A DNA stretch of 64,000 bases from Enterobacter sp. 10-1. GTDB lineage: Bacteria; Pseudomonadota; Gammaproteobacteria; Enterobacterales; Enterobacteriaceae. Below the pieces are notes generated by a model that saw only the letters and a program-made list of their open reading frames with translations, did no database searches and had not been told where the DNA came from. This document shows positions 27,821 to 36,934 of this stretch, piece after piece. How positions within the stretch are numbered: position 1 is the stretch's first letter; the number at the start of each line of letters is the position of its first letter. The stretch lies in the NCBI GenBank assembly GCA_002270295.1, contig NISF01000001.1:1612001-1676000 (forward strand), written 5' to 3'. A program made the position numbers and the translations under genes.

Positions 27821-27851
27821 AAAAAAACACCATCCTGGCAAAAGGACGGTG
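27821..27851 (-). terminator. Intrinsic terminator of sra
   Basis: In the minus-strand RNA CACCGUCC pairs with GGAUGGUG (one G-U pair) around an eight-base loop, followed by seven U residues (27827-27821). On the plus strand the G-U pair becomes an A-C mismatch, so the element works for sra. Confidence 0.85.
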
Positions 27852-27876
27852 TTTTTATCATCACTCAGTCGAGAAA

Positions 27877-28017
27877 TTAGCCGGCGCGGCGTTTGCGGCC
27901 GGTGGCATGCGCGTGGTTGATGGTGGTTTCCACATCGCCGTCCAGCACCACTTTTTTCTGCTGGGACAGCTTATAGTTCAGACCGAGAAGATGACGTGCC
28001 TGATGGTTCGATTTCAT
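27877..28017 (-). CDS. sra: Stationary-phase ribosome-associated protein Sra (RpsV)
   Basis: Very small basic protein of 46 residues, MKSNHQARHLLGLNYKL at the N-terminus and ATGRKRRAG at the end. It matches E. coli Sra (45 residues, MKSNRQARHILGLDHKI, TGRKRPAEK). Sra binds the 30S subunit in stationary phase. A TAAGGAG ribosome site precedes the ATG. It lies between maeA and, in E. coli, bdm-osmC; bdm is absent here. Confidence 0.93.
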   Translation of the reverse strand: MKSNHQARHLLGLNYKLSQQKKVVLDGDVETTINHAHATGRKRRAG

Positions 28018-28175
28018 TCTTACTCCTTAATCCACTTCTGTTTCAAGGACAAGCCCGGCGAAACCGGACGAAATATAACCCTAACGGCGGCCCGTTAACC
28101 GAACCGCGCTATCTATGGTGGGCTATATTTTCACCAATGGCAACCTCATGTTCGCGGATTAGGAACAGTCTGCGC

Positions 28176-29027
28176 TTACCACTTCATCTCGCCGGTGTTT
28201 ACCTTAGCGCTAAGCTCCAGCGAGCTCTCTTCCGCAAGTTTCGGCCAGTGCTGCTTCATCTCTTTAATCACGCCGGCTGAATCCTTATGGTTCTTCAGCG
28301 CCTGCTCAAACTGCTGCAGATAGTCGCGGGTAAAGAGGATCGCGCGGTCGCCTGCCGGCGGCGTGCCGAGATAGTGCCCCGGAATTACCTGCTGCGGATG
28401 CAGCGCGGCCATATCGTCGAGGGTTTTGCGCCACTGCAGGCGGCTTTCAGCGGTCTGGGTATCGGCGGTCCAGACGTGCATATTCCAGGCGACGCCGGTA
28501 CCGCCCAGAATGGCCTTGTTACCCGGGATCCACACGAAGGCGGCGTAGCCGTTCGGCTCGCGGATTTCGACCTTCTCGCCGTCGATGGTAAAGGTGCTGG
28601 CTTCAATGACCTGCGGAGCATAGACCTGCTGCGGGGCGCCGTCTTTCATCTGCGGACCCCAGTAGGCCAGCTTCGCGGCTTTAGTGGCGTTAATGTGATT
28701 AACCACTTCCTGCGTCGCGACAATTTTTGCCTGCGGGAAGGCTTTAACCAGCGGCTCAAGGCCGAAGTAGAAATCCGGGTCGCCGGAGGTGATCACAATC
28801 CGGCTCAGCTTCTTGCCGTTTTTGCGGATCATCTCAACCAGCTTCTCGCCGTCCTTGATGCTGAACTGGGCGTCAAACAGCACCGCTTCGTGGGGGCCGG
28901 ACGCCAGCGTTGAGTTGACGGCGAAAATCCCTTTATCCTGCGGGTTGTAGGTTTGCAGCTGCAGCGGTGCGGCGAAGGCGGCGCTGCTGAACAGGGCAGT
29001 GGCGATGGCAAGAGTCGATAGTTTCAT
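28176..29027 (-). CDS. Exported MBL-fold protein, Vmh-type, lacking the metal-binding histidines
   Basis: Periplasmic protein of 283 residues with a signal peptide (1-19, ends AAFA). The metallo-beta-lactamase fold is recognisable, but the usual THxHxDHxG is replaced by TSGDPDFYFG (80-89): the three histidines are Ser81, Asp83 and Phe86, while Asp85 remains. Later elements such as VIPGHYLG (a retained His) are present. The family is annotated in many Gram-negatives as Vmh; no enzyme activity is established to my knowledge. Faces a LysR gene 113 bases away, which may regulate it. Either it binds metal differently or it is not a hydrolase. Confidence 0.78.
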   Translation of the reverse strand: MKLSTLAIATALFSSAAFAAPLQLQTYNPQDKGIFAVNSTLASGPHEAVLFDAQFSIKDGEKLVEMIRKNGKKLSRIVITSGDPDFYFGLEPLVKAFPQAKIVATQEVVNHINATKAAKLAYWGPQMKDGAPQQVYAPQVIEASTFTIDGEKVEIREPNGYAAFVWIPGNKAILGGTGVAWNMHVWTADTQTAESRLQWRKTLDDMAALHPQQVIPGHYLGTPPAGDRAILFTRDYLQQFEQALKNHKDSAGVIKEMKQHWPKLAEESSLELSAKVNTGEMKW

Positions 29028-29140
29028 GATTGTTTTCTCAATGTCGGGTGAATAACGCTATTTTACGCATTTCCCGATTTGCGAAAATTCCTGAAAAAAG
29101 AGATGCTGAGTTTCATAAATCGTGCAGATGGAAACGACGT

Positions 29141-30031
29141 ATGGATCGCATTATCGCCGCCAGGGTATATATCCGCATTTGCGAGCTGGGCAGCCTCAGC
29201 GCCGCGGCGCGGGCGCTGGGCATGTCGCGGCCGATGGTCAGCCGCTATCTTGAGCAGATGGAGCACTGGGCCGGAAGCCGCCTGATCCACCGCTCCACGC
29301 GCAGGCTAACGCTTACCGCCGCCGGGGAGAAGGTGCTGCAAAAAACCCGCAGCCTGACGCAGCTGTCGGACGAAATTGCCGGGCAGACCGAGCGGGCGGT
29401 GCCCAGCGGTACGCTGCGGGTGGCCTGCGCCCACTTTACCGCCATGCAGCTCATTTCCCCGCTGCTGCCGGATTTTCTTGCCCGCTATCCGCAGCTGCGG
29501 CTTGAGCTGGATATCAACAACCATCCGGTCAGCCTGATCGGCGAACGCATCGACGTGGCAATCCGCATCACCGATAACCCGGAGCCGGGAGCCATCGCCC
29601 GCCGGCTGGGGGTCTGCCGATCGGTGCTCTGCGCCTCGCCGCGCTGGCTGCAGCTGAACGGACAGCCGCAGACGCCTGACGACCTGAGCCGGCACAACTG
29701 CCTGCATTACAGCCATTTCGCCACCCAGACCTGGCAGTTTATCTCGCCTGAAGGGGAGAGCGCCGCGGTGGCGGTATCGGGAAATTTAAGCGCCGGGATC
29801 TCCTCCCTGCTGCTGGAGGCCGCGGTGGCCGGCTGCGGTATTGCGATGCTCCCCGAGCTTGAGGCGCAGCGCGCGCTGAGCGGCGGGGCGCTGAAGCAGA
29901 TACTGCCCGGCTGGACGCCGAAGCCGCTGAGCGTTTTCGGTCTCTATCTCTCGCGCGACTACCAGCCCAGCGCGCTGCCGCTGTTTCTCGACGACATTCA
30001 GCAGCGTCTGGCGCAGCCTGCGAACGGCTAG
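29141..30031 (+). CDS. LysR-family transcriptional regulator
   Basis: Regulator of 296 residues: winged helix-turn-helix at about residues 3-62 (ICELGSLSAAARALGMSRPM, then SRYLEQMEHWAG) and a periplasmic-binding-like effector domain from about 90. It groups by eye with the AaeR/DsdC-like CrgA branch, where the first residues read MDRIxAxxVYxRICELGSxS. I chose ATG 29141 because it begins the DNA-binding domain; the open frame reaches back to 29030 in unrelated sequence. Divergent from the Vmh-type gene and followed after 25 bases by an acetyltransferase gene. Confidence 0.87.
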   Translation: MDRIIAARVYIRICELGSLSAAARALGMSRPMVSRYLEQMEHWAGSRLIHRSTRRLTLTAAGEKVLQKTRSLTQLSDEIAGQTERAVPSGTLRVACAHFTAMQLISPLLPDFLARYPQLRLELDINNHPVSLIGERIDVAIRITDNPEPGAIARRLGVCRSVLCASPRWLQLNGQPQTPDDLSRHNCLHYSHFATQTWQFISPEGESAAVAVSGNLSAGISSLLLEAAVAGCGIAMLPELEAQRALSGGALKQILPGWTPKPLSVFGLYLSRDYQPSALPLFLDDIQQRLAQPANG

Positions 30032-30056
30032 CATTTTTCACTAAAGGAATGGAACG

Positions 30057-30566
30057 ATGATGATATTCAGAACGATGCAGGAGGCCGACTATGCGGCCTG
30101 GCTCGCCTACTTTATCCCTGATTACGCCGCCGAAATTGCTGAGAACTATGGTCTTTCCGCTCAGGACGCCCGGGCTCAGGCGCAGCAGGAGATCGCCGAG
30201 AGTCTCCCCGACGGCGCGAGCACGCCGGGCCAGGTGTTACTCTGCCTGATTGAACGCGTCGGGGATGCAGAGCAGCACGTTGGCTACCTGTGGTACAAGC
30301 CGGACGCCAAAATGCGCTCCGCCTTTATTTGCGACTTTTATATTCACGCCGCGAGTCAGGGGAAGGGGCTGGGCAAACAGGCGATGGCGGCGCTGGAAAA
30401 CGATCTCAGGCAGCAGGGGTTTGTGCAGATAAAGCTGCGGGTCGCCGGAGATAACGCGCGCGCCCGCCGCCTGTACGAGGCCAGCGGCTTTGGGGTAACC
30501 GGCGTCAATATGAGTAAGAATATCGGCGCCGGAACGTGGGGCAAAATGACGACGGGAGGTAAATGA
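30057..30566 (+). CDS. GNAT-family N-acetyltransferase
   Basis: Acetyl-CoA-dependent acyltransferase of 169 residues. The acetyl-CoA loop GKGLGKQAMAALE (near 101-113) and the C-terminal ARRLYEASGFGVTGVNMSK are typical. The N-terminal 60 residues (YFIPDYAAEIAENYGLS) resemble the variant seen in small-molecule or polyamine transferases; the acceptor is unknown. Probably co-transcribed with the LysR gene 25 bases upstream. ATG at 30057 follows AAAGGAATGG; the next ATG, three bases on, is an equal alternative. Confidence 0.85.
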   Translation: MMIFRTMQEADYAAWLAYFIPDYAAEIAENYGLSAQDARAQAQQEIAESLPDGASTPGQVLLCLIERVGDAEQHVGYLWYKPDAKMRSAFICDFYIHAASQGKGLGKQAMAALENDLRQQGFVQIKLRVAGDNARARRLYEASGFGVTGVNMSKNIGAGTWGKMTTGGK

Positions 30567-30591
30567 CGCAGGCCGAATCCGCCATCCGCTC

Positions 30592-30601
30592 CTATACTTA
30601 A
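30592..30601 (+). promoter_or_regulatory. Sigma-S type -10 element of osmC
   Basis: CTATACTTAA, the full extended -10 consensus for RpoS promoters, lies 30 bases before the osmC start. It fits the known RpoS dependence of osmC. Confidence 0.75.
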
Positions 30602-30630
30602 TCCTTTAACGTCAAAAAAGGAGCGAATCC

Positions 30631-31062
30631 ATGGCAATTCATAAGAAAGGTCAAGCGCACTGGGAAGGGGATCTGAAAAGCGGTAAAGGAACCGTCTCAA
30701 CGGAGAGCGGGGCGCTGAACCAGCAACCTTATGGCTTCAACACCCGCTTTGAAGGCGTCAAGGGCACCAACCCGGAAGAGCTTATCGGCGCGGCCCACGC
30801 GGCCTGCTTCTCAATGGCGCTATCGCTGATGCTGGGTGAAGAAGGGTATACGCCAACCTCGATTGATACGGTCGCCGTCGTGACCCTCGATAAATCCGCC
30901 GGCGGCTTCGCCATTACCAAAGTGGCGCTCCAGAGTCAGATCGTCCTGCCGGGTATTGCCGATGCGGCGTTCGAAAGCATCATTCACAAAGCGAAAGCGG
31001 GCTGCCCGGTTTCGCAGGTGCTCAATGCCGAAGTGAGCCTGGAATATCAGCTCAATCCGTAA
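30631..31062 (+). CDS. osmC: Osmotically inducible peroxiredoxin OsmC
   Basis: Cytoplasmic thiol peroxidase of 143 residues that reduces organic hydroperoxides, with peroxidatic Cys59 (AHAACFSMALS) and Cys125 (KAGCPVSQVL) both present. Same length as E. coli OsmC. An AAAGGAG site precedes the ATG. It has an RpoS-type promoter just upstream and a hairpin just downstream, so it is probably transcribed alone. Confidence 0.97.
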   Translation: MAIHKKGQAHWEGDLKSGKGTVSTESGALNQQPYGFNTRFEGVKGTNPEELIGAAHAACFSMALSLMLGEEGYTPTSIDTVAVVTLDKSAGGFAITKVALQSQIVLPGIADAAFESIIHKAKAGCPVSQVLNAEVSLEYQLNP

Positions 31063-31081
31063 ACGCGCTTCCCGCCACAGC

Positions 31082-31113
31082 GTGCCCGCGACCTGCGGGC
31101 ACAACGTATTTTG
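31082..31113 (+). terminator. Probable osmC terminator
   Basis: Perfect eight-base-pair stem GTGCCCGC (31082-31089) with GCGGGCAC (31095-31102), loop GACCT, followed by AACGTATTTTG. The T stretch is short, so termination may be partial. Confidence 0.6.
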
Positions 31114-31194
31114 CCTGAAAGCCGCTGCCGGCAAATGAGTCCGGCGTTAAATAATGGTATGTTTTGTCTGTTACGCAAAGGAACAGGCACAGTA

Positions 31195-32070
31195 ATGACC
31201 AGCATACGCGGCATGATTGAAGCGCAGGTATTGGGTTTAACCGGCATGGCGCTGAAAGAGATTGATTTTGAACACCCGCCCGGCGAACCGGGGCTGTTTG
31301 GCCCACGCTCGGCTATCTGGCCGGTGCACGGCGATTTTACCTCTATGCTCTGCGGCGGTATCAGCGCGCTGCTTCTGCAGATGCTCCACCCGCTGGCGCT
31401 GGCCGGCGTCTGGGATCACTCTAACTTCCGCGAAGACATATTTGGCCGCCTGCGGCGCACCAGCCAGTTCATTTCTGCGACCACCTTTGGCACCACCGCG
31501 GATGCCGAGCGGCTGATCGCGAAGATAAAGGATATTCATCTGCGGGTGAGCGGGCGGGATCGGGACGGCACGCCGTACGAAGCCAGCGATCCGGCGCTGC
31601 TAACCTGGATACACGTTGCCGAGTGCAGCAGCTTTATGGCCTCGCATTTGCGCTACCGGCGAACCGTGGTGAGCGAAGCGCGCCAGGAGCAGTATTTCGC
31701 GGAGGCCGGAGAGATTGCCCGCCGCCTCGGCGCGCGGGATATTCCCGTCACGCCGCGGCAGGTGGCGGAGTATTTGCAGGATATGCGTCCGCGCCTGCGC
31801 TGCGACGAACGCACTCAGGAGGTCGCCCGGGTGCTGTTTGCCACCCGCCTGCCAGGGAAGCTGAGCCAGCCCGTTGGCCGGCTGATGATGCGCGCGGGGG
31901 TCGATCTTCTGCCGCCCTGGGCGCAGGAGATGCTCTCCCTCAGGATGAGCCGCCTGCAGCGGCAGTCCACGCGGCTGGCGGTGCACGGCATTGCCCGCGT
32001 GCTGCGCGCCTCGGTGCGTAACGGCGCCTGGCACTGCGCGATGCGCCGGATGAACGGCGGCGTTTTGTAA
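31195..32070 (+). CDS. MpaB-family (DUF2236) oxygenase-like protein
   Basis: Protein of 291 residues in the latex-clearing/MpaB family of haem-dependent oxygenases. Family features are FGPRSAIWPVHGDF, LLLQMLHPLALAGVWDHSNF (the HP and DHSxF histidines) and a central ALLTWIHVAE with the usual catalytic-site His. Substrate unknown; relatives act on rubber, prenyl chains and mycophenolic acid precursors. The ATG at 31195 follows AAAGGAA; the open frame extends to 31111 through the osmC 3' hairpin region, which is unlikely to be coding. Stands alone between osmC and the bestrophin gene. Confidence 0.8.
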   Translation: MTSIRGMIEAQVLGLTGMALKEIDFEHPPGEPGLFGPRSAIWPVHGDFTSMLCGGISALLLQMLHPLALAGVWDHSNFREDIFGRLRRTSQFISATTFGTTADAERLIAKIKDIHLRVSGRDRDGTPYEASDPALLTWIHVAECSSFMASHLRYRRTVVSEARQEQYFAEAGEIARRLGARDIPVTPRQVAEYLQDMRPRLRCDERTQEVARVLFATRLPGKLSQPVGRLMMRAGVDLLPPWAQEMLSLRMSRLQRQSTRLAVHGIARVLRASVRNGAWHCAMRRMNGGVL

Positions 32071-32333
32071 CCCGCCGGCCCGCTCCACGGCGTGCTGATA
32101 ATTAACCCTATTAATAGAGCGGTAATTAGCTCTGCCGCTTTATTACTGCGGGGAGCGCGGTTCCGCATATTGCCGGACAAATAAAAAGGGACCATAATTA
32201 GCGGGCCATTAATCCATCGCTTATTAGTGGTAAATAATTAACGCATTGTCGTGTTGGTGCTCAATAAAATAAGCCAATGGCGTAATAGATAATATTAAGC
32301 CATGCCCAATGGCGTTCATCAGGAAGTAATACA

Positions 32334-33251
32334 ATGATTATCCGACCAGAACAACACTGGTTTCTCCGTCTGTTTGACTGGCATGGCTCGGTGCTGTCAA
32401 AAATCGTCTTTCGCCTGCTGCTCAATGTGCTGATGTCGATTATCGCGATTATTAGCTATCAGTGGTACGAGCAGCTGGGGATCCATTTAACCGTCGCCCC
32501 GTTTAGCCTGCTGGGGATCGCTATCGCGATTTTTCTCGGCTTTCGCAACAGCGCCAGCTACAACCGCTTTGTCGAGGCGCGTAACCTGTGGGGAACGGTA
32601 TTAATTGCCGAGCGCACGCTTATGCGCCAGCTAAAAAATATTCTGCCCGCCGCCGCAGAAACGCATAAAAAAATAGCCAGCTACCTGATTGCCTTTAGCT
32701 GGAGCCTGAAGCACCAGCTGCGTAAAACCGATCCCAGCGCCGATCTTTATCGTCTGCTGCCGCGCGATGTGGTGACGGAAATTATCGCCAGCTCGATGCC
32801 AACTAACCGGATTCTACTGCTGGTGGGGCATGAGTTAGGCCAGCTGCGCGAAGCGGGGAAGATCAGCGATATCACCTACGGCCTGATGGATAATAAGCTC
32901 GATGAGCTGGCGCACGTGCTGGGCGGCTGCGAACGTTTAGCGACGACGCCGGTGCCTTTTGCCTACACCCTGATTTTACAACGTACCGTCTATCTGTTTT
33001 GCACGCTGCTGCCTTTTGCGCTGGTTGGCGATCTGCACTACATGACGCCATTTGTCTCGGTCTTTATCTCCTACACCTTTTTGTCATGGGATTCGCTGGC
33101 GGAAGAGCTGGAGGACCCGTTCGGCGTCGCCGCCAACGATCTGCCGCTCAACGCGATGTGCAATACCATCGAGCGCAATCTGCTGGACATGACCGGCCAG
33201 CATCCGCTGCCGGAAAAAGTTCAGCCCGACCGGTACTACAATCTGACCTGA
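32334..33251 (+). CDS. Bestrophin-family ion channel (KpBest, YneE-like)
   Basis: Membrane channel protein of 305 residues that matches the Klebsiella bestrophin homologue used for crystallography (KpBest, a pentameric sodium-selective channel). Features are MIIRPEQHWFLRLFDWHGS at the N-terminus, the pore-lining helix SLLGIAIAIFLGFRNSASYN, and the C-terminal EELEDPFGVAANDLPLN. Four membrane helices are expected. E. coli has the related YneE. The physiological role is unknown. ATG 32334 follows AGGAAG. The 263 bases upstream are AT-rich and hold no gene I can support. Confidence 0.92.
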   Translation: MIIRPEQHWFLRLFDWHGSVLSKIVFRLLLNVLMSIIAIISYQWYEQLGIHLTVAPFSLLGIAIAIFLGFRNSASYNRFVEARNLWGTVLIAERTLMRQLKNILPAAAETHKKIASYLIAFSWSLKHQLRKTDPSADLYRLLPRDVVTEIIASSMPTNRILLLVGHELGQLREAGKISDITYGLMDNKLDELAHVLGGCERLATTPVPFAYTLILQRTVYLFCTLLPFALVGDLHYMTPFVSVFISYTFLSWDSLAEELEDPFGVAANDLPLNAMCNTIERNLLDMTGQHPLPEKVQPDRYYNLT

Positions 33252-33355
33252 TCCACCGCAGGCTGCTAATGTTAAATAAGTTAAATCTAATGCGTGATAG
33301 ATAACATTGATTATACAGCTTAGGTCCTGATTGTTATTCTTTCGTTAACAAAACC

Positions 33356-33391
33356 CTCGCCGGCGTCGGGTATCAGCCACACGTCGGCGAG
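33356..33391 (+). other. Inverted repeat in the 5' region of the FdhF/YdeP gene
   Basis: CTCGCCG (33356-33362) pairs with CGGCGAG (33385-33391); two further bases pair across a mismatch. It lies about 90 bases before the start of the molybdoenzyme gene and could be an operator or an RNA hairpin. It does not match the molybdenum-cofactor riboswitch that I know. Confidence 0.35.
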
Positions 33392-33478
33392 CGGCCATAA
33401 AAATAGTGCCGATCGCTCTGATAAGGCTATCTGACGCACGCATTTACCTGCATATCGACGGTGCATTCAGGAGTTAGC

Positions 33479-35779
33479 ATGAACAAGAAAAGACGCGCAG
33501 TGCCGGGGGTTCATCCCTATGACGGCCCGGCCGGCGGCTGGGGCGCATTGAAAGCCACCGCAATCGCCGTTCGCACCCAGATGGATGCCCTTGATGCCCC
33601 CGCGACGCTGCTGCGCACCAATCAGCCGGACGGTTTTGACTGCCCGGGCTGCGCATGGCCGGATAAAGAACACAAATCGACCTTCCAGTTTTGCGAGAAT
33701 GGCGCCAAGGCGGTGACCTGGGAAGCGACCAGCAAGCGCGTCACTGCCGAATTTCTGGCGGCCAATACGGTAAGCTCCCTGCTGGCGAAAAGCGATTTTG
33801 AGCTGGAGGGCTACGGTCGCTTAACCGAACCGCTGGTCTACGATCGCGCCAGCGACACGCTGCGTCCGGTCTCCTGGGACCGCGCCTTCGCGCGGATCGG
33901 CGAGATTGTCAGCCGCATGCAGCCGGATGAGGTTGAATTTTACACCTCCGGACGCGCCTCCAACGAAGCCGCCTGGCTGTTCCAGCTGTATGCCCGCGAG
34001 CTGGGCACCAACAACTTCCCGGACTGTTCCAATATGTGCCACGAGGCAACCAGCGTCGGGCTGCCGCAGTCCATTGGCATTGGGAAAGGGACGGTTTCGC
34101 TGGATGATTTTGACAAAACCGAGCTGGTCATTTCCATCGGTCACAACCCGGGAACCAACCACCCGCGGATGATGGGAACCCTGCACGAACTGTCCCGGCG
34201 CGGCGTGCCGATTATTGTCCTCAATCCGCTAAAGGAGAGGGCGCTGGAGCGTTTTGCCGACCCGCAGAACGTGATCGAAATGGCGACCTATAGTTCAACC
34301 AACATTGCCTCGACCTATTTCCAGGTCAAGGCCGGCGGCGATGCCGCGGCGCTGAAGGGGATTGCCAAAGCGCTGCTGCAGATGGATGACGATCTGGATA
34401 ATGTCCTCGACAGCGCATTTATTGCCGAACATACGCAGAACTTTCCGGCCTTTGCCCAGGATTTGCGCCTGACCAGCTGGCACGATATCGAACGTGAGTC
34501 GGGCCTGACCCGCGACGACCTGCAGCGCGTTGCCGCGGCCTATGCCAAATCCAACGCCACCATCGTCACCTACGGCATGGGGATCACCCAGCATAACAAG
34601 GGCACCTCAAACGTCCGCCTGATCGCCGACCTGCTGCTGATGCGCGGCAATATCGGCAAGCCGGGGGCCGGGATCTGTCCGCTGCGCGGGCACTCCAACG
34701 TGCAGGGCAACCGTACCGTCGGCATTACCGAAAAGCCGAGCGCCAGCTTCCTCGCCAACCTGCAGCGAGAGTTCGGCTTTGTTCCGCCGCAGGCGCATGG
34801 GCACGACGCGGTGAAAGCGCTGGAGGCGATGATTGAGGGGAAATCGAAGGTGCTGCTCTGTCTGGGCGGCAATTTTGCCGTCGCCATGCCCGATCATCAG
34901 CGGGCCTTCCCGGCGATGCAGGGGCTGGAGCTGAGCGTACACGTTGGCACCAAGCTCAACCGCTCGCACCTGCTGATGGCCAAAGAGACCTATATTCTGC
35001 CCTGTCTCGGACGCACCGAGCTCGACCTGCAGGAAAGCGGCCGTCAGTCGATTACCGTTGAGGATTCGATGTCGATGGTTCACGCGTCGTCGGGCAAGCT
35101 GAAGCCGGCCTCGGCGCAGCTGCGTTCCGAACCGGCCATTGTGGCCGGGATGGCGATGGCGACGCTGGCGAACAGCAAAGTTGACTGGCTGGCGCTGGTG
35201 GCAAACTACGATCGCATCCGCGAGCTGATTGAACGCACCGTTCCCGGCTTTGAAAACTACAATCAGCGCATTCGTCATCCGGGCGGTTTCCGCATGCCGC
35301 TGCCGCCGACCGAGCGAATCTGGCCGACGCCAACGGGAAAAGCGATGTTCTCGGTTTTCGACGGCGTTCATGAAAACGTGCAGGTGGACGGAGAGGACGT
35401 TATGCGTCTGGTGACGCTGCGCAGCCACGATCAGTACAACACCACGATTTATGCCCTCGATGACCGCTATCGCGGAGTCTTCGGCCGCCGCGACGTGCTG
35501 TTTATGAACGAGCAGGACATGGAAAATATGGGGCTGGAGCACGGCGACCGGGTTGATATCAGTACTGCGCTGCCGGACAGCCACCAGCGGCTTGAGAACA
35601 TTACGGTGGTGGCCTACAGCATTGCGCCGGGCACCGTGGGCGCCTATTACCCGGAGGCTAACGTCCTGGTTCCGCTAAACTATCTTGATCAAGAGAGCGG
35701 CACGCCGTCCTACAAATCGGTGCCGATTCGCCTGACGCTGCGCTCGAAAGAGATCCTGCCGCTTGCGGGTATGCGCTAA
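33479..35779 (+). CDS. FdhF/YdeP-family molybdopterin oxidoreductase
   Basis: Cytoplasmic molybdoenzyme of 766 residues, related to formate dehydrogenase H but closest to E. coli YdeP, which has a role in acid resistance. There is no Tat signal. CPGC at 55-58 probably helps bind an iron-sulfur cluster. In NNFPDCSNMCHEATSVG, Cys187 aligns with the selenocysteine of FdhH, so it should be the molybdenum ligand. The molybdopterin-binding C-terminal part (from about residue 630, VTLRSHDQYNTTIYALDDR) is intact. Start at ATG 33479 behind CAGGAG; an upstream in-frame ATG at 33461 adds six residues. The next gene is a broken LysR regulator that probably once controlled it. Substrate unproven. Confidence 0.88.
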   Translation: MNKKRRAVPGVHPYDGPAGGWGALKATAIAVRTQMDALDAPATLLRTNQPDGFDCPGCAWPDKEHKSTFQFCENGAKAVTWEATSKRVTAEFLAANTVSSLLAKSDFELEGYGRLTEPLVYDRASDTLRPVSWDRAFARIGEIVSRMQPDEVEFYTSGRASNEAAWLFQLYARELGTNNFPDCSNMCHEATSVGLPQSIGIGKGTVSLDDFDKTELVISIGHNPGTNHPRMMGTLHELSRRGVPIIVLNPLKERALERFADPQNVIEMATYSSTNIASTYFQVKAGGDAAALKGIAKALLQMDDDLDNVLDSAFIAEHTQNFPAFAQDLRLTSWHDIERESGLTRDDLQRVAAAYAKSNATIVTYGMGITQHNKGTSNVRLIADLLLMRGNIGKPGAGICPLRGHSNVQGNRTVGITEKPSASFLANLQREFGFVPPQAHGHDAVKALEAMIEGKSKVLLCLGGNFAVAMPDHQRAFPAMQGLELSVHVGTKLNRSHLLMAKETYILPCLGRTELDLQESGRQSITVEDSMSMVHASSGKLKPASAQLRSEPAIVAGMAMATLANSKVDWLALVANYDRIRELIERTVPGFENYNQRIRHPGGFRMPLPPTERIWPTPTGKAMFSVFDGVHENVQVDGEDVMRLVTLRSHDQYNTTIYALDDRYRGVFGRRDVLFMNEQDMENMGLEHGDRVDISTALPDSHQRLENITVVAYSIAPGTVGAYYPEANVLVPLNYLDQESGTPSYKSVPIRLTLRSKEILPLAGMR

Positions 35780-35969
35780 TACCTCCCGCACTCCGTCGCC
35801 GGCGACCGCTGGCGACGAGGCCCCATCAGCGCGGCGTCAGGTTTGGCGACACCGCGGCGAACATCTTCCGGTCTTAAAATAACATTTGGCTAACATATTT
35901 GGGCTACAATAGCGCTCTGTATCGCGTTAGCGCGCCTTCAGGCGCGGGCGCAAATAGAGTGAATCAATA

Positions 35970-36851
35970 ATGGATATTAAACAGCTCAAGTATCTGATCG
36001 CCCTCGATCGAACCCGCCATTTTGGCTAGGCCGCGGCGGCCTGTCATATCACCCAGCCGACGCTATCCATGCGCATTCGCAGCCTGGAAGAGGAGCTGAA
36101 CCTCGTGCTGATCCAGCGGGGACAGCGCTTCGAGGGGTTTACCCCCGAAGGCGAACGCATTCTGGCGTGGGCGCGGGCGCTGCTTGCCGCCCACGACGGG
36201 CTGGAAGCGGAGGCGGCCATTTGCCGCGGGCAAATGGTGGGCCAGCTGCGGGTCGGCATGGTGCCGCTGGCCAGCCTCAATCCGATGCAGCTGATTAAGC
36301 CCCTGACGGAGAAGTATCCCGAGCTGCAGTTTAGCCTGCTGTCGCTGACCTCGGAGCAGATTATCGATGGCGTGAGCCGTAATCAGCTCGACCTGGGGAT
36401 CTGCTACCTGCACCACGTCGATAGCCAGCTGTTTAACGTGCAGTGGCTGCCGGCGACGCGGATGGGGCTGCTGCACGATAAGCGGCATTTTCGCTTCGCG
36501 CAGGGGACGCCCGATTGGGAAAACCTGGCTTCTCTGCCGCTCGGTTTCCTCACCAAAGGGATGTACTACCGCGAATCGATCGAGATGAGCTTTAAAGCGA
36601 AAGGGCTAACGCCGAAATACGTTTTTGAAAGCGACTCTACCTTTCAGATAATCCAGGCGGTACAGGCGGGGATCTGCTGCGCCATTATGCCGCTCAATAA
36701 TGGCCTGGAGGAGCTGAGCGACAATCTGGAGATTATCCCGATTGCCGAAACGGAGGTGGATTCGATGCTGGCGCTGATTATGCGCAATAAAGAGCCGGTG
36801 TCGTCGCTGGCGGAAAAATGCTTTGCCGATGCGCAGGCGATATTTGGCTAA
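35970..36851 (+). pseudogene. LysR-family regulator interrupted by an amber codon at codon 20
   Basis: Read through, this is a full 293-residue LysR regulator, but codon 20 is TAG (36027-36029). The text reads LIALDRTRHFG-stop-AAAACHITQPTLSM, and the family has Gln there (FGxAAxxCHxTQPTLS), so one C-to-T change of CAG explains it. Everything after it is intact to 36851, including the effector domain. The next ATG (36069) begins after the recognition helix has been lost, so a restart product could not bind DNA normally. Unless an amber suppressor or a sequencing error is involved, the gene is recently inactivated. Neighbour of the FdhF/YdeP gene, same strand. Confidence 0.85.
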
Positions 36852-36934
36852 TTCTTTAGCAGAATATAATGTATGAATTAGCGCTCCGAAGAGGCTGGGG
36901 CGTTAATTAAGAACATCGCGGAACCGTTGCGTAA

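Noticed and set aside
33340-33478. Molybdenum-cofactor riboswitch before the FdhF/YdeP gene
   Set aside because: A hairpin exists, but the conserved Moco RNA elements that I know are not there.
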